The position numbers were made by a program, and so were the translations under genes. This document shows, piece by piece, positions 42,073 through 50,416 of a stretch of 52,575 bases of DNA; positions within the stretch are counted from its first letter, which is position 1, and every line of letters starts with the position of its first letter. The DNA comes from Paraeggerthella sp964369725 (GTDB lineage Bacteria; Actinomycetota; Coriobacteriia; Coriobacteriales; Eggerthellaceae): contig CAYJGC010000007.1 in the NCBI GenBank assembly GCA_964369725.1, forward strand, positions 1 to 52,575, written 5' to 3'. The notes under the pieces are model-generated. The model saw only the letters and a list, made by a program, of their open reading frames with translations, was not told the DNA's origin and ran no database searches.

Positions 42073-42999
42073 GTGCCTGCTTCGTATAGTAATTTTTCGT
42101 TCCGGATTGCCCTAGAGTTAGCCGCGCCTCATACGTGGCCTGCAGCAATAATCCCCGTGCTTTTTGCGACAAGTATAGCTTCCCTTTATGCACCCATCTC
42201 CTTAACGCTCGGTTTTGCGCTTCTCGCTATCTGCATTCTTATGCAATCAGCAGCTAATACCTTCAATGATTATTTTGACTTTGTAAAGGGCACCGACTCT
42301 CTTGATGACACGCTTGAATCAGATGATGCAGCTCTCTTGCACAATAATGTTAATCTTTCTTCAGTTCGCTTTTTCGGCATCTCACTTCTTGTGCTTGCAT
42401 TTCTCATTGGATCTTATGTCATATGCGTTGCAGGATGGATAACCCTAGCCCTTGGTTTAATTGGAGCTCTTGTCGTAGTACTCTATTCTGGCGGAAAGAC
42501 TCCCCTTTCATATCTTCCCATTGGAGAGATTGTCAGCGGAATAGTAATGGGTGGAATAATTCCGCTTGCCTGTTTTTATTCTTTTACCAGCACCTTAGAC
42601 TTTCGTGTTCTTATCTGGTCTATTCCCTGCATCGTAGGCATAGCTCTTATCATGATGACCAACAACACCTGCGACATTGAAAAAGATATACAAGCAAATC
42701 GGAAAACACTCTCCGTAATGTGGGGTCGCGATCGTATTCGAACCCTCTATCGCACATTGGTATTGTTTTGGCTCATAAGCATACCCGTGATTATCATGAT
42801 TTGGTTTGGAGTAGGCGGACTGCTGGTGGCATTATTCATGCTTTTATCCGCTTATCCTCTTGTACGTGCACTTTTTAAAAACCCGCTAACCCAAAATTCG
42901 CGCATTGGAGCATTCGCTCAAATTTGTGGACTTAATATTACCCTCGGCGCATTTTATTGCGCTGCCATTCTTGCACAAAACATGACTGTGGTACTATGA
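42073..42999 (+). CDS. menA: UbiA-family prenyltransferase (MenA-like)
   Basis: A membrane aromatic prenyltransferase, most like MenA, which attaches the polyprenyl tail to 1,4-dihydroxy-2-naphthoate for menaquinone. The first Asp-rich motif is NTFNDYFDFVKGTD; the second is NNTCDIEKDIQANRKTL. About eight membrane spans are present. I prefer GTG 42073 because AAGAAAGGA lies eight bases upstream. ATG 42031 is in frame and lies six bases after a TACAAT, so it could be read from a leaderless mRNA. From 42073 the protein has 308 residues. No other menaquinone genes are nearby, so the MenA call rests on the motifs only. Confidence 0.78.
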   Translation: MPASYSNFSFRIALELAAPHTWPAAIIPVLFATSIASLYAPISLTLGFALLAICILMQSAANTFNDYFDFVKGTDSLDDTLESDDAALLHNNVNLSSVRFFGISLLVLAFLIGSYVICVAGWITLALGLIGALVVVLYSGGKTPLSYLPIGEIVSGIVMGGIIPLACFYSFTSTLDFRVLIWSIPCIVGIALIMMTNNTCDIEKDIQANRKTLSVMWGRDRIRTLYRTLVLFWLISIPVIIMIWFGVGGLLVALFMLLSAYPLVRALFKNPLTQNSRIGAFAQICGLNITLGAFYCAAILAQNMTVVL

Positions 43000-43070
43000 A
43001 ATACAGGCACAAGCTGATGCTTTTCAACGTATTCTCTCGCAGCCTAAGCAACCCATAAGGAGATATTAAT

Positions 43071-43508
43071 ATGAACCTCGTCCTTGTAATCTTTAGTATT
43101 ATTCTCATTCTTGTTTTAGCAACCATTAGTATGCAACTTTGGAAGGGAAACTTACAATCCTTTATAGCAAAACCGGACGTCAGAAAGAAAGCAACGTACT
43201 ATCCTGAAGGCACGCAAAAAACCGGACAACGTGTGTCTTGGGTGCTTGCTATTTCATGTTTCGCTATCGCAACTTATCTCATGATGGAAATGAGTGTGCT
43301 TGCCTCCTCTGATGTTTTACTTCAAACTTCTATCATCCTCAACACTGTTGCATTGATAGGCTACTGTGCGAGCATTGTATGGACTACCTATGCTTATCTC
43401 AAAGAACACGACGGCAAATTTTCATGGAGAGACGACAGTTCACGCGTAATAGTACTATTACTAGCTGTCAGCTTACTCCTTGGCGCTTTAACGCTTCTCT
43501 TCAGCTAA
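43071..43508 (+). CDS. Four-span membrane protein, unknown
   Basis: A 145-residue protein with hydrophobic segments near residues 2-22, 55-75, 84-107 and 124-144. The first loop is basic and polar (KPDVRKKATYYPEGTQKTGQ). AAGGAG eight bases before the ATG supports the start. It lies 71 bases after the prenyltransferase and could be co-transcribed with it. I do not recognise the family; a DUF3784-like small membrane protein is a loose possibility. Confidence 0.6.
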   Translation: MNLVLVIFSIILILVLATISMQLWKGNLQSFIAKPDVRKKATYYPEGTQKTGQRVSWVLAISCFAIATYLMMEMSVLASSDVLLQTSIILNTVALIGYCASIVWTTYAYLKEHDGKFSWRDDSSRVIVLLLAVSLLLGALTLLFS

Positions 43509-43575
43509 AACGACCAAGACAAAAAACTCAACAAACAAACGTCTTCACACGAGAGAATTCCTTTGAAGATCTATA

Positions 43576-43603
43576 CTATCCTTAAAGGAATGAAGTCCTA
43601 TCC
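43576..43603. repeat. Imperfect direct repeat, copy 1
   Basis: This 28-base element lies in the convergent gap after the four-span membrane gene. It shares about 22 of 28 bases with copy 2 exactly 66 bases downstream, including AAAGGA and TGAAGTCCTA. An 8-base inverted repeat (ATTCCTTT 43557-43564 / AAAGGAAT 43584-43591) overlaps its start. Confidence 0.6.
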
Positions 43604-43641
43604 TTAATCAGTGGTTGAGCAAACTCATGATGCGACACATC

Positions 43642-43669
43642 CTATTCCCAAAGGATTGAAGTCCTACCC
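43642..43669. repeat. Imperfect direct repeat, copy 2
   Basis: The second copy of the 28-base element coincides with the last codons and stop of gluQ (minus strand). Because one copy is coding, a small duplication of the gluQ 3' end is the simplest origin. Confidence 0.6.
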
Positions 43670-44595
43670 CCCAATTGTCTCTGAACCTTAGACAACTCAC
43701 AATACGTCAATAATTCCTCAGGCAATAGTGGCTCTTCAAAAGGAATGAGACCAGCATGAAAAGCAATAGCGCCTATAACTCCACGCGCTGACTTGTACCG
43801 AGCAAGCAAAGCATCAAGACCAGCATCGGCATGCCGCTTAGATAATCTGCGCCCATCCTTAGCAACAAAGAGAGGTATATGCCCATAGCTAGGCAACGCG
43901 CTACCTAATTGATCATGAAGAAATATTTGCTGAGGTGTAGAGTCCAATAAGTCACAACCTCGCACGACCGAAGTGATTCCCTGAGCAGCGTCATCAACCA
44001 CCGTAGCTAAGTGGTAAGCAAATGCTCCATCTGTGCGCTTAATCACAAAGTCACCGCATTCAGAAGCTAGATCTTGCTGGAATTTTTCTTGAAACACATC
44101 TTTAAAAGCAATTTTTCTCCGAGGAACCTGGAGTCGATACGACGGGGTTTTCTTTGGAAATCTTTGAGGTGTCTCCCCGTTTGAACGAGTGCGGCACGCT
44201 CCTGAATAGACACGTCTTTCGCCTTGATGAGGCGCGGAAGCACTCATCAAGTCTGCCCTCGTGCAAAAACAGGGATAGACACATGAAATCGCTTGCAAGG
44301 TTTCGAAAGCATCTTGATAAGCATCATAGTTATCGCTCTGATAAAACGGTCCACTATCCCACGTAAGTCCCAGATGCTCAAAGTCGGTTTGCACCTGATC
44401 AGCAAACACGCTTTTACATCTATCGCGATCAATGTCATCTATTCGTAAAACAATCCTTCCGCCTTGCACCTTCGCCACAACCCATGCCATGAGCGCTGCA
44501 AAAATATTACCTGCATGCATTCTCCCCGTAGGAGAAGGAGCAAAGCGCCCAACTACGGGGCGCTTTGCTAAACATTTGCAATCTAATTCACTCAT
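43642..44595 (-). CDS. gluQ: Glutamyl-Q tRNA(Asp) synthetase
   Basis: GluQRS is a truncated glutamyl-tRNA synthetase that attaches glutamate to the queuosine base of tRNA(Asp). The class I motif is GRFAPSPTGRMHAGNIFAAL, the KMSKS-like motif is RRLSKRH, and the zinc site CFC with downstream YSGACR is present. The anticodon-binding domain is missing, as expected. ATG 44595 gives 317 residues; ATG 44634 would overlap paaK1 by 20 bases. Neither has a good ribosome-binding site, so translation may be coupled to paaK1. Its presence implies queuosine-modified tRNA. It closes the minus-strand operon. Confidence 0.9.
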   Translation of the reverse strand: MSELDCKCLAKRPVVGRFAPSPTGRMHAGNIFAALMAWVVAKVQGGRIVLRIDDIDRDRCKSVFADQVQTDFEHLGLTWDSGPFYQSDNYDAYQDAFETLQAISCVYPCFCTRADLMSASAPHQGERRVYSGACRTRSNGETPQRFPKKTPSYRLQVPRRKIAFKDVFQEKFQQDLASECGDFVIKRTDGAFAYHLATVVDDAAQGITSVVRGCDLLDSTPQQIFLHDQLGSALPSYGHIPLFVAKDGRRLSKRHADAGLDALLARYKSARGVIGAIAFHAGLIPFEEPLLPEELLTYCELSKVQRQLGGRTSILWE

Positions 44596-44614
44596 TTGCG
44601 AAGAGCAGAGCAGA

Positions 44615-45316
44615 CTATCGTCTGTCGTCAACATGGTTTGTCTTACCAAACGAACGCTCCAGGCCACCTGGTTCAATTAGCTTCACTTTAACTCCTACCA
44701 ACAAGATACTCTTTAGCTTTTCTTCAATAGACACTCTAAAAGTATTCATAACTTCAAAAGAATCAGAAAAGGCTGCTGGTTCAATTTCCACATTAACCGT
44801 CATGCAGTCAAGACCGTTTTTACTTTCCACCACGATACGATAATGCGGCGTTACACCTTCTATTGTACCGAGAACATCTTCAACTTGACTAGGGAAGACA
44901 TTGGTGCCCCGAATAATGAGCATATCATCACAACGACTGCGCACCTTCTGCATGCGCGCCGAAGTTCTTCCGCATGCGCAGGGTTTTGTGGTTACGCGCG
45001 TAAGATCATGTGTCCGGTAACGAAGCACCGGAATAGCCTGCTTACCCAAAGGCGTTAAAACCAGCTCCCCCACTTCCCCTTCAGGCACAGCAATGCCCGT
45101 TTCTGGATCAACAACTTCCCACAGGAAATGATCTTCAGCAATATGTTGCATGTCNNNNNNNNNNNNNNNNNNNNNNNNNNNNNNNNNNNNNNNNNNNNNN
45201 NNNNNNNNNNNNNNNNNNNNNNNNNNNNNNNNNNNNNNNNNNNNNNNNNNNNNNACCTCAAAATTCCCGTCTTTCACAGCCGCTAGTGCAGCACCCTTTA
45301 TTGTAATGTCTTTCAT
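44615..45316 (-). CDS. paaK: Phenylacetate-CoA ligase family protein, copy 1 (interrupted by gap)
   Basis: The C-terminal half is a clear PaaK-type adenylate-forming ligase: HIAEDHF, GELVLTPLGKQAIPVLRYRT, CACGRT, and the C-terminal lobe SRCDDMLIIRGTNVFPSQVE. Only the first 20 residues are present before the gap (MKDITIKGAALAAVKDGNFE), with GAGGAG upstream of the ATG. Compared with paaK2 (434 residues), about 220-240 residues, including the nucleotide-binding loop, are missing in the 100 N. The flanks do not overlap, so sequence is truly absent here. The start lies five bases after the ACT1 stop. Confidence 0.82.
   Translation of the reverse strand: MKDITIKGAALAAVKDGNFEXXXXXXXXXXXXXXXXXXXXXXXXXXXXXXXXXXDMQHIAEDHFLWEVVDPETGIAVPEGEVGELVLTPLGKQAIPVLRYRTHDLTRVTTKPCACGRTSARMQKVRSRCDDMLIIRGTNVFPSQVEDVLGTIEGVTPHYRIVVESKNGLDCMTVNVEIEPAAFSDSFEVMNTFRVSIEEKLKSILLVGVKVKLIEPGGLERSFGKTNHVDDRR
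45155..45254. other. Assembly gap (100 N) inside paaK1
   Basis: Unlike the gap in pnp, the two flanks share no repeated sequence. By comparison with paaK2, about 0.65-0.75 kb is probably missing. The frame stays open across exactly 100 N only by chance. Confidence 0.85.
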
Positions 45317-45321
45317 GTACC

Positions 45322-45762
45322 CTACTGCTCCTCATATGCAGGCAAAAGATTTTCTAAATCATTTTGACCAATTAGTTCAACCGGTTTTTTATCGAGCGCT
45401 TTTCTGGCCTCATCAATGTCTTTTACCGAAAAGGCAATATAGGTAGAAATAAGTGAATAACTATAAACAATATTTATATTACACTCGGCCATTATTCTCA
45501 TAACGCGCGCTAACTCTCCTGGCTTATCCTCAAGCCTGATACAAAGTATTTCCGTCTTGGTAGCCGCAGCTCCCATATCATGCAACACACTCAAAGCTTT
45601 GTCTGGCATATCGACAACAAAACGGACAATTCCATAATCGCCCGTATCCGAAGCGCTATAACCACGTACGCTCACTCTGGCAGCTTCAAAGGCATCGAGA
45701 ACGCGACATAAGTGTCCTGGCTCACTTTGAAGGAATACACTAATTTGCTGAACTGGCATCAT
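45322..45762 (-). CDS. Tandem ACT-domain protein, copy 1
   Basis: A 146-residue protein made of two ACT domains. The first starts QQISVFLQSEPGHLCRVLDAF, the second EILCIRLEDKPGELARVMRIM. ACT domains bind amino acids or related ligands. Position between iorB (nine bases upstream) and paaK1 (five bases downstream) suggests that it senses aromatic amino acids or arylacetates for this pathway. No catalytic domain is present. A second ACT protein of the same design lies next to paaK2. Confidence 0.88.
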   Translation of the reverse strand: MMPVQQISVFLQSEPGHLCRVLDAFEAARVSVRGYSASDTGDYGIVRFVVDMPDKALSVLHDMGAAATKTEILCIRLEDKPGELARVMRIMAECNINIVYSYSLISTYIAFSVKDIDEARKALDKKPVELIGQNDLENLLPAYEEQ

Positions 45763-45771
45763 GCACTCTTT

Positions 45772-46368
45772 CTACTCGCACGAACTGTTTGAATCAGCAA
45801 ACGCATATCCTGCGCGAAATGCCTCAATGTTTGCCTCGATAGTCTTTGGGGGAACCCGTCGCGCTAAAACCTCTTCCCATGATTCAACAGGAAAGTCTAA
45901 TTGCGTTGCCAGCGCACCAAGTAAAACTACATTGACAGACTTAGGACTACCTACTTCTCTTGCCATGCGAGCAGCTGGTATGAGTGATGCGCCAGCTTCT
46001 TTAAGCGTGTTTTCAGCGTGTTTAGGCATGCTTGCACGCCCTGTTAAAACAGGAAGAGGCTTGATAGCTTCATCTGAGACTACCATGTAACCACCTTCCT
46101 TAACAAAGGGGAGATTGCGAAGAGCTTCAGTGGTCTCGAAGGCGACAACGCAATCTGCGCATCCCTCGTCCGTAATCATAGACTGCACGCCGGTTTTACC
46201 AAAACGAACCACGGTGACCACCGCACCTCCACGCTGAGACATACCATGTATCTCAGAAACTTTTGCATCGAAACCTGAAGCAAGCGCTGCATGCGCCAAT
46301 AGATCTGCTGCAAGGATAGTCCCTTGCCCTCCTACGCCACAAAGCAAAACTGTTGTTGTTTTATGCAT
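45772..46368 (-). CDS. iorB: Indolepyruvate ferredoxin oxidoreductase, beta subunit
   Basis: IorB is the gamma-type subunit that completes the aryl-pyruvate oxidoreductase. It starts MHKTTTVLLCGVGGQGTILA, and carries GMSQRGGAVVTVVRFG and VNVVLLGALA. At 198 residues the length is typical. The ATG at 46368 overlaps the iorA stop (ATGCATAA), so translation is coupled. A longer frame to 46437 lies inside iorA and is rejected. With IorA it converts indole-, phenyl- or hydroxyphenyl-pyruvate to the aryl-acetyl-CoA, reducing ferredoxin. Confidence 0.95.
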   Translation of the reverse strand: MHKTTTVLLCGVGGQGTILAADLLAHAALASGFDAKVSEIHGMSQRGGAVVTVVRFGKTGVQSMITDEGCADCVVAFETTEALRNLPFVKEGGYMVVSDEAIKPLPVLTGRASMPKHAENTLKEAGASLIPAARMAREVGSPKSVNVVLLGALATQLDFPVESWEEVLARRVPPKTIEANIEAFRAGYAFADSNSSCE

Positions 46369-48115
46369 GATTGCCGCCTTCTTCGTTAGTGATTTGCACA
46401 ATGGCTTTATAAGCACAGTATTGAGCACACTGACCACACCCTACGCAAGCAGTACTATCTATGATCGCTCGCTGAGTGTTTTCAAGAAATGAGATTGCAG
46501 GGCAACCAAGCGAGGAGCATACTCCGCATTCAGTACATGAATCTTCCACCACAAAAGGAACCTGACGCGTACGGTCAATTAAGATACAGGGACTTCTAAA
46601 AATCAAAACAGAGAGCTCTTCGTTTGCTACGGCATTCTTAAGAGCCTTCCTCGTTGCCTTAGCATCATTAGGATCAAGCGTCAAAACATCCCTTACACCA
46701 AGCGCACGCACGAGCTGCTCAAGATCAAGTTCATACGATGGACGATTTTGCAACGTCACACCATTGAAGGGGTTTCCCTGACGACCAGTCATGGCGGTTG
46801 TTCTGTTGTCAAGGATACAAATAGTTCCTCCGCCACGATTATAAACTGTAGACATGAGCGCAGAAACGCCTGAATGAGCAAACGTAGAATCACCGATAAT
46901 GCCCACTACCGGTCGATGCTGTGTTTGAGCCCACGCTAATTCAAAACCATGTGACATAGAAATCGAAGCGCCCATATCTACTGTTGTGTCCATTGCTGAA
47001 AGAGGAGGTAGTGCTCCTAACGTATAGCATCCAATATCTCCTGTCACAACAGCCTTCATGCGAGCCAACTCACGAAAAACGAGGCGGTGCGGACACCCTG
47101 CGCAAAGCGTAGGTGGACGACCAGGTAACGTCTGAGGGGCATTACAGATCAAAGGGTTTTCAAGACCAAAGGCGCTCCGAATAAGTCCTGGCGATAATTC
47201 TCCTTCACGAGAAAGTCCGTGAGGAAATTCTGAAACCTCAATACCAAGCGCGCGCACACTGTCGGTAAGATATTCAGAGGCTTCTTCTACCACATATAAT
47301 TTGTCTACTTTTTGAGCAAACTCACGGATGGCACGCGAAGCAATAGGCCACGTGACGCCCAGTTTGAAAATAGACGCATCTGGAAGCGCCTCTGCGACGT
47401 GCTGATACACAGCACCCGCACAAACAACACCTATATTGCTATCCTTTTCGATAACCGTATTATATTTGCAAGTTTCAGCCCATTCGGTTAAATCTTCAAT
47501 ACGCTTAAGCTGAACGCTGCGGCGCGACTTAGCAAACGCTGGCATCATAACCCATTTACCAGGGTCTTTTTTATAAGGCACCAACTCTTTTTCACTACGT
47601 TGTTGCACCTGTACAGCGGTTTTTGTATGTGAGATTCTTACGGTAGAACGAATAAAAAACGGAACATCGAAGTGCTCTGAAAGATCAAAGGCATCTCGTG
47701 TAAACTCCAAAGCTTCCGCAGAGTCAGCAGGCTCAAGCATGGGCACATAGGCCGCGCGCGCATAAAAATGCGAGTCTTGTTCATTTTGTGAGGAATACAT
47801 GCCAGGGTCGTCTGCGGCTAAGATAACAAAGCCGCCTCCCACTCCTGTATAGGCTGCGGTGAACAACGCATCCGCCGCTACGTTCACACCTACGTGCTTC
47901 ATAGTGGTAAGCACGCGAGCGCCAGCGGCAGAAGCTCCAATGGCTACCTCAAACGCAACCTTTTCGTTCACCGCCCACTCGGCATAAACATCCTCTTTCA
48001 AGGCAAAAGCCTCGAGCGTTTCTGTAGATGGCGTACCAGGATAAGACACACCTATATGAGCACCTGCTTCCCAAGCACCCTGCGCAATAGCTTCATTACC
48101 AGACAGTAATTCCAT
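46361..48115 (-). CDS. iorA: Indolepyruvate ferredoxin oxidoreductase, alpha subunit
   Basis: IorA carries the thiamine diphosphate and iron-sulfur centres. The N-terminal domain has GAHIGVSYPGTPSTE; the TPP-binding region is GDSTFAHSGVSALM followed by DNRTTAMTGRQGNPF. The C-terminal ferredoxin domain shows CTECGVCSSLGC and CVGCGQCAQYC. At 584 residues it is full length. AGAGGAG seven bases before the ATG supports the start. It lies four bases after the FHA gene. Such enzymes work in anaerobes that ferment aromatic amino acids. Confidence 0.96.
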   Translation of the reverse strand: MELLSGNEAIAQGAWEAGAHIGVSYPGTPSTETLEAFALKEDVYAEWAVNEKVAFEVAIGASAAGARVLTTMKHVGVNVAADALFTAAYTGVGGGFVILAADDPGMYSSQNEQDSHFYARAAYVPMLEPADSAEALEFTRDAFDLSEHFDVPFFIRSTVRISHTKTAVQVQQRSEKELVPYKKDPGKWVMMPAFAKSRRSVQLKRIEDLTEWAETCKYNTVIEKDSNIGVVCAGAVYQHVAEALPDASIFKLGVTWPIASRAIREFAQKVDKLYVVEEASEYLTDSVRALGIEVSEFPHGLSREGELSPGLIRSAFGLENPLICNAPQTLPGRPPTLCAGCPHRLVFRELARMKAVVTGDIGCYTLGALPPLSAMDTTVDMGASISMSHGFELAWAQTQHRPVVGIIGDSTFAHSGVSALMSTVYNRGGGTICILDNRTTAMTGRQGNPFNGVTLQNRPSYELDLEQLVRALGVRDVLTLDPNDAKATRKALKNAVANEELSVLIFRSPCILIDRTRQVPFVVEDSCTECGVCSSLGCPAISFLENTQRAIIDSTACVGCGQCAQYCAYKAIVQITNEEGGNHA

Positions 48116-48119
48116 TCGC

Positions 48120-48560
48120 TTACTCCTCTTTAAAAATTAAACTAAAAGCTCCAATTTGTATCATGTCTCCATGAGAAAGAAGGTGGGATGAAACAGTAGT
48201 ATTATTAACCCAAACTCCGTTAAATGAATCTTGATCAACCAAAACAAATCCTTCGCATGTCCACTCAATTGTTGCATGAGCTCGCGAAACAGTCATATCA
48301 TTCAAAAAAATATCGCACTGAGGGTTGCGACCAATAGACGCAATACCCTCGCCTAACGGAAACTGAGCACCTATCTGAGGGCCTCGTATAACACTTAAAA
48401 AGCCTCTTGCTATCGAAGTGGTAGTATTGGCTGCAGCTTGACTGGGATAAGTTATAGGTTCAAACCGATGAGTTGCACCCACCAGCTTAAAGCCGCAAAC
48501 GGGGCAAACTGCAGAACTGCTTTGAACTTCACTGTTGCACACAGGACACAATGTAGTCAT
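48120..48560 (-). CDS. Zinc-ribbon plus FHA domain protein
   Basis: A 146-residue protein: a double-CxxC zinc ribbon (CPVC and CPVCGFKL) in residues 1-26, a linker, and an FHA domain (about 55-146) with GIASIGRNPQCDIFL, TVSRAHATI and NGVWVN. The Arg, Ser and Asn that bind phosphothreonine are present. FHA proteins are usually partners of Ser/Thr kinases, but none is encoded here. It ends four bases before iorA and begins 26 bases after the carboxypeptidase gene, so it is embedded in the aromatic operon. Confidence 0.88.
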   Translation of the reverse strand: MTTLCPVCNSEVQSSSAVCPVCGFKLVGATHRFEPITYPSQAAANTTTSIARGFLSVIRGPQIGAQFPLGEGIASIGRNPQCDIFLNDMTVSRAHATIEWTCEGFVLVDQDSFNGVWVNNTTVSSHLLSHGDMIQIGAFSLIFKEE

Positions 48561-48586
48561 ACGTCATCTTCTTTCTCTGGGTAACT

Positions 48587-49972
48587 TTAGCCTTCTGACT
48601 TATCTAATACCAGCGGTGTTTCGTTAAGTACAACTGACGATGCAGATTCAGCCGAGCCTGAAAAACCAAGGAAGAATCGTTCCCACCAGATACCTATACT
48701 TTCAAAAAAGTTAGGTGCCTCCACGCTCTCACATGCAACAAGATCCATAGTAGCAACTACTTCATTTCTTTGCTTAAACGTTATACTACCAACGACTTCT
48801 CCGACACGAACATCGGAAGTAAGCTCATAAAATTCCACTTCTTGGCTAATATTGCCGTTAAGATCAAAAATCTCTATAGCAGTATCTGGCTCCAAAAGAG
48901 TCGCCTTTACCGTCTTATCAATCCAAGCTTCATGGGATATTTCTGCAATAACCGGAACTTCTACGCCATTCATGGTGGTAGTAGAAGGACTATTGGCTAA
49001 AGGATAAGCAACAAGGTGTTCGTATACCCACTCACACAAAATTTGCGCATCAACAAAACGCTGATCTGCCGTCGATGAATTGAGAACAATGGCATACAGT
49101 TCTACTTCACCATTATTAGAAGCTCCAGCAAAACATTGTCCCGCCAAAGCCGTAAAACCAGTTTTAACACCAATAGCATATTCGTATATTTGTAGAAAAA
49201 CATCCGTTCCTGAGATACTCTGCGTTACCGTTGTTCCGTTGCGATTTATCTGCAAAGTTGCGTCATGTTGAGCAACAATTGAACGAAATACTTCATTTTT
49301 CATTGCATATTGAACCACTAGTGCCTGATCAGATGCCGTACTGTGAAGATCGCCAGCAAATTCATCAAAATCCAAACCGTGGGGATTATTGTAAACAGTA
49401 TCAACACACCCAAGATTAGCTGCCGTGGTTGTCATATGTGAGACAAAAGCAGCCTCAGGGGAATCGCCGGAAGCTATCCCTTGCGTAATCAAAAGAGCGC
49501 CAACTGTTTCCGCGAGCGCCACGCCCGCATCGTTTCCCGAGGAGACCATGAGCGCCGTTAAAGCCGTTTGCACGTCAACAACATCGCCTTCGATTAGTCC
49601 CGCAGAAGACTCCCCAACCTGCGCAGCAGCAGCTGATATTGTCACCGGAGTGTCCAAACCGATAAGTCCCGCGTTTACTGCGTCAAGAACCACAACCGCC
49701 GTCATAACTTTGGTTATAGAGGCAATTTGAGCAGATGTTGTCGCATTGCGCTCAAAGTACACCGTACCGTCCGAACCCATTACATACACATATTCTGCCT
49801 CTACATTAGGAACCTGCGAAGCAGACAGGCCACGCACATCAACAGCTTCCCCATATACAATGTCGGTTGAACGAACGTCGGCGAGAGCGACAGCAGGAAA
49901 AGCAGCCACGCCTGTTAAAGCAACTACACAGGCAAGTAAGGTTGAAAAAAATCTCGTCTTCAGATTTTGCAT
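48587..49972 (-). CDS. D-alanyl-D-alanine carboxypeptidase (PBP5-type)
   Basis: A secreted penicillin-binding serine peptidase that trims the terminal D-Ala of peptidoglycan. A signal peptide covers residues 1-31. The three active-site motifs are SITK (Ser85-Lys88), SGN (in VSSGNDAG) and KTG (GVKTGFT). A PBP5-like beta-rich C-terminal domain follows, and the segment FFESIGIWWERFFLGF may be an amphipathic membrane anchor. At 461 residues the size fits. It lies 15 bases after ACT2 and before the FHA gene, in an otherwise metabolic operon. Confidence 0.93.
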   Translation of the reverse strand: MQNLKTRFFSTLLACVVALTGVAAFPAVALADVRSTDIVYGEAVDVRGLSASQVPNVEAEYVYVMGSDGTVYFERNATTSAQIASITKVMTAVVVLDAVNAGLIGLDTPVTISAAAAQVGESSAGLIEGDVVDVQTALTALMVSSGNDAGVALAETVGALLITQGIASGDSPEAAFVSHMTTTAANLGCVDTVYNNPHGLDFDEFAGDLHSTASDQALVVQYAMKNEVFRSIVAQHDATLQINRNGTTVTQSISGTDVFLQIYEYAIGVKTGFTALAGQCFAGASNNGEVELYAIVLNSSTADQRFVDAQILCEWVYEHLVAYPLANSPSTTTMNGVEVPVIAEISHEAWIDKTVKATLLEPDTAIEIFDLNGNISQEVEFYELTSDVRVGEVVGSITFKQRNEVVATMDLVACESVEAPNFFESIGIWWERFFLGFSGSAESASSVVLNETPLVLDKSEG

Positions 49973-49987
49973 AGTCTTTAGTTACCC

Positions 49988-50416
49988 TTAATCCACTTGA
50001 TACAGCTCTTCAGGAGCAACGAGGTCAAATCCCGCACCGCTCAAACCATCTTCCACACCTTCGAAGGTACTCACCTTCAAAACATCAACAGCCTCATTAG
50101 AGTTAGAAGAAAAACAATAGCCGTATTCAACATTTACGCCCAAAGTATCAAAATACTCCAAAAGACCCGCCAATCCACCCGGTGCATTTTTTATGCGAAT
50201 ACCCAAAACTGGAATGACGGCTGCCTGATATCCTGCATTTTTCAACGCTTGTGCAGCAGCAAAAGGAGTGTCGCACAATAAACGAGCTACACCAAACTCA
50301 GAGGTATCAGCTAAATTAAGTGCATGCAAATTTATTCCGTAATCTGCTAAGACGCGACAAGCTCCCGCAAGGCGACCTTTATCATTTTCTAAAAAAATGG
50401 TTAGTTGAGAAATCAT
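49988..50416 (-). CDS. Tandem ACT-domain protein, copy 2
   Basis: A 142-residue protein with two ACT domains (QLTIFLENDKGRLAGACRVL and PVLGIRIKNAPGGLAGLLEYF). It is related in design to the ACT1 protein. It overlaps the paaK2 stop by one base (TAATG) and has a GAGGAGG site inside the end of paaK2, so it is coupled to that ligase. Likely a ligand-sensing partner of PaaK2; the ligand is unknown. Confidence 0.87.
   Translation of the reverse strand: MISQLTIFLENDKGRLAGACRVLADYGINLHALNLADTSEFGVARLLCDTPFAAAQALKNAGYQAAVIPVLGIRIKNAPGGLAGLLEYFDTLGVNVEYGYCFSSNSNEAVDVLKVSTFEGVEDGLSGAGFDLVAPEELYQVD

Noticed and set aside
43557..43669. Two-repeat CRISPR array
   Set aside because: Only two imperfect copies, one of them inside the gluQ coding end, no third copy at the 66-base period on either side, and no cas genes in the window.
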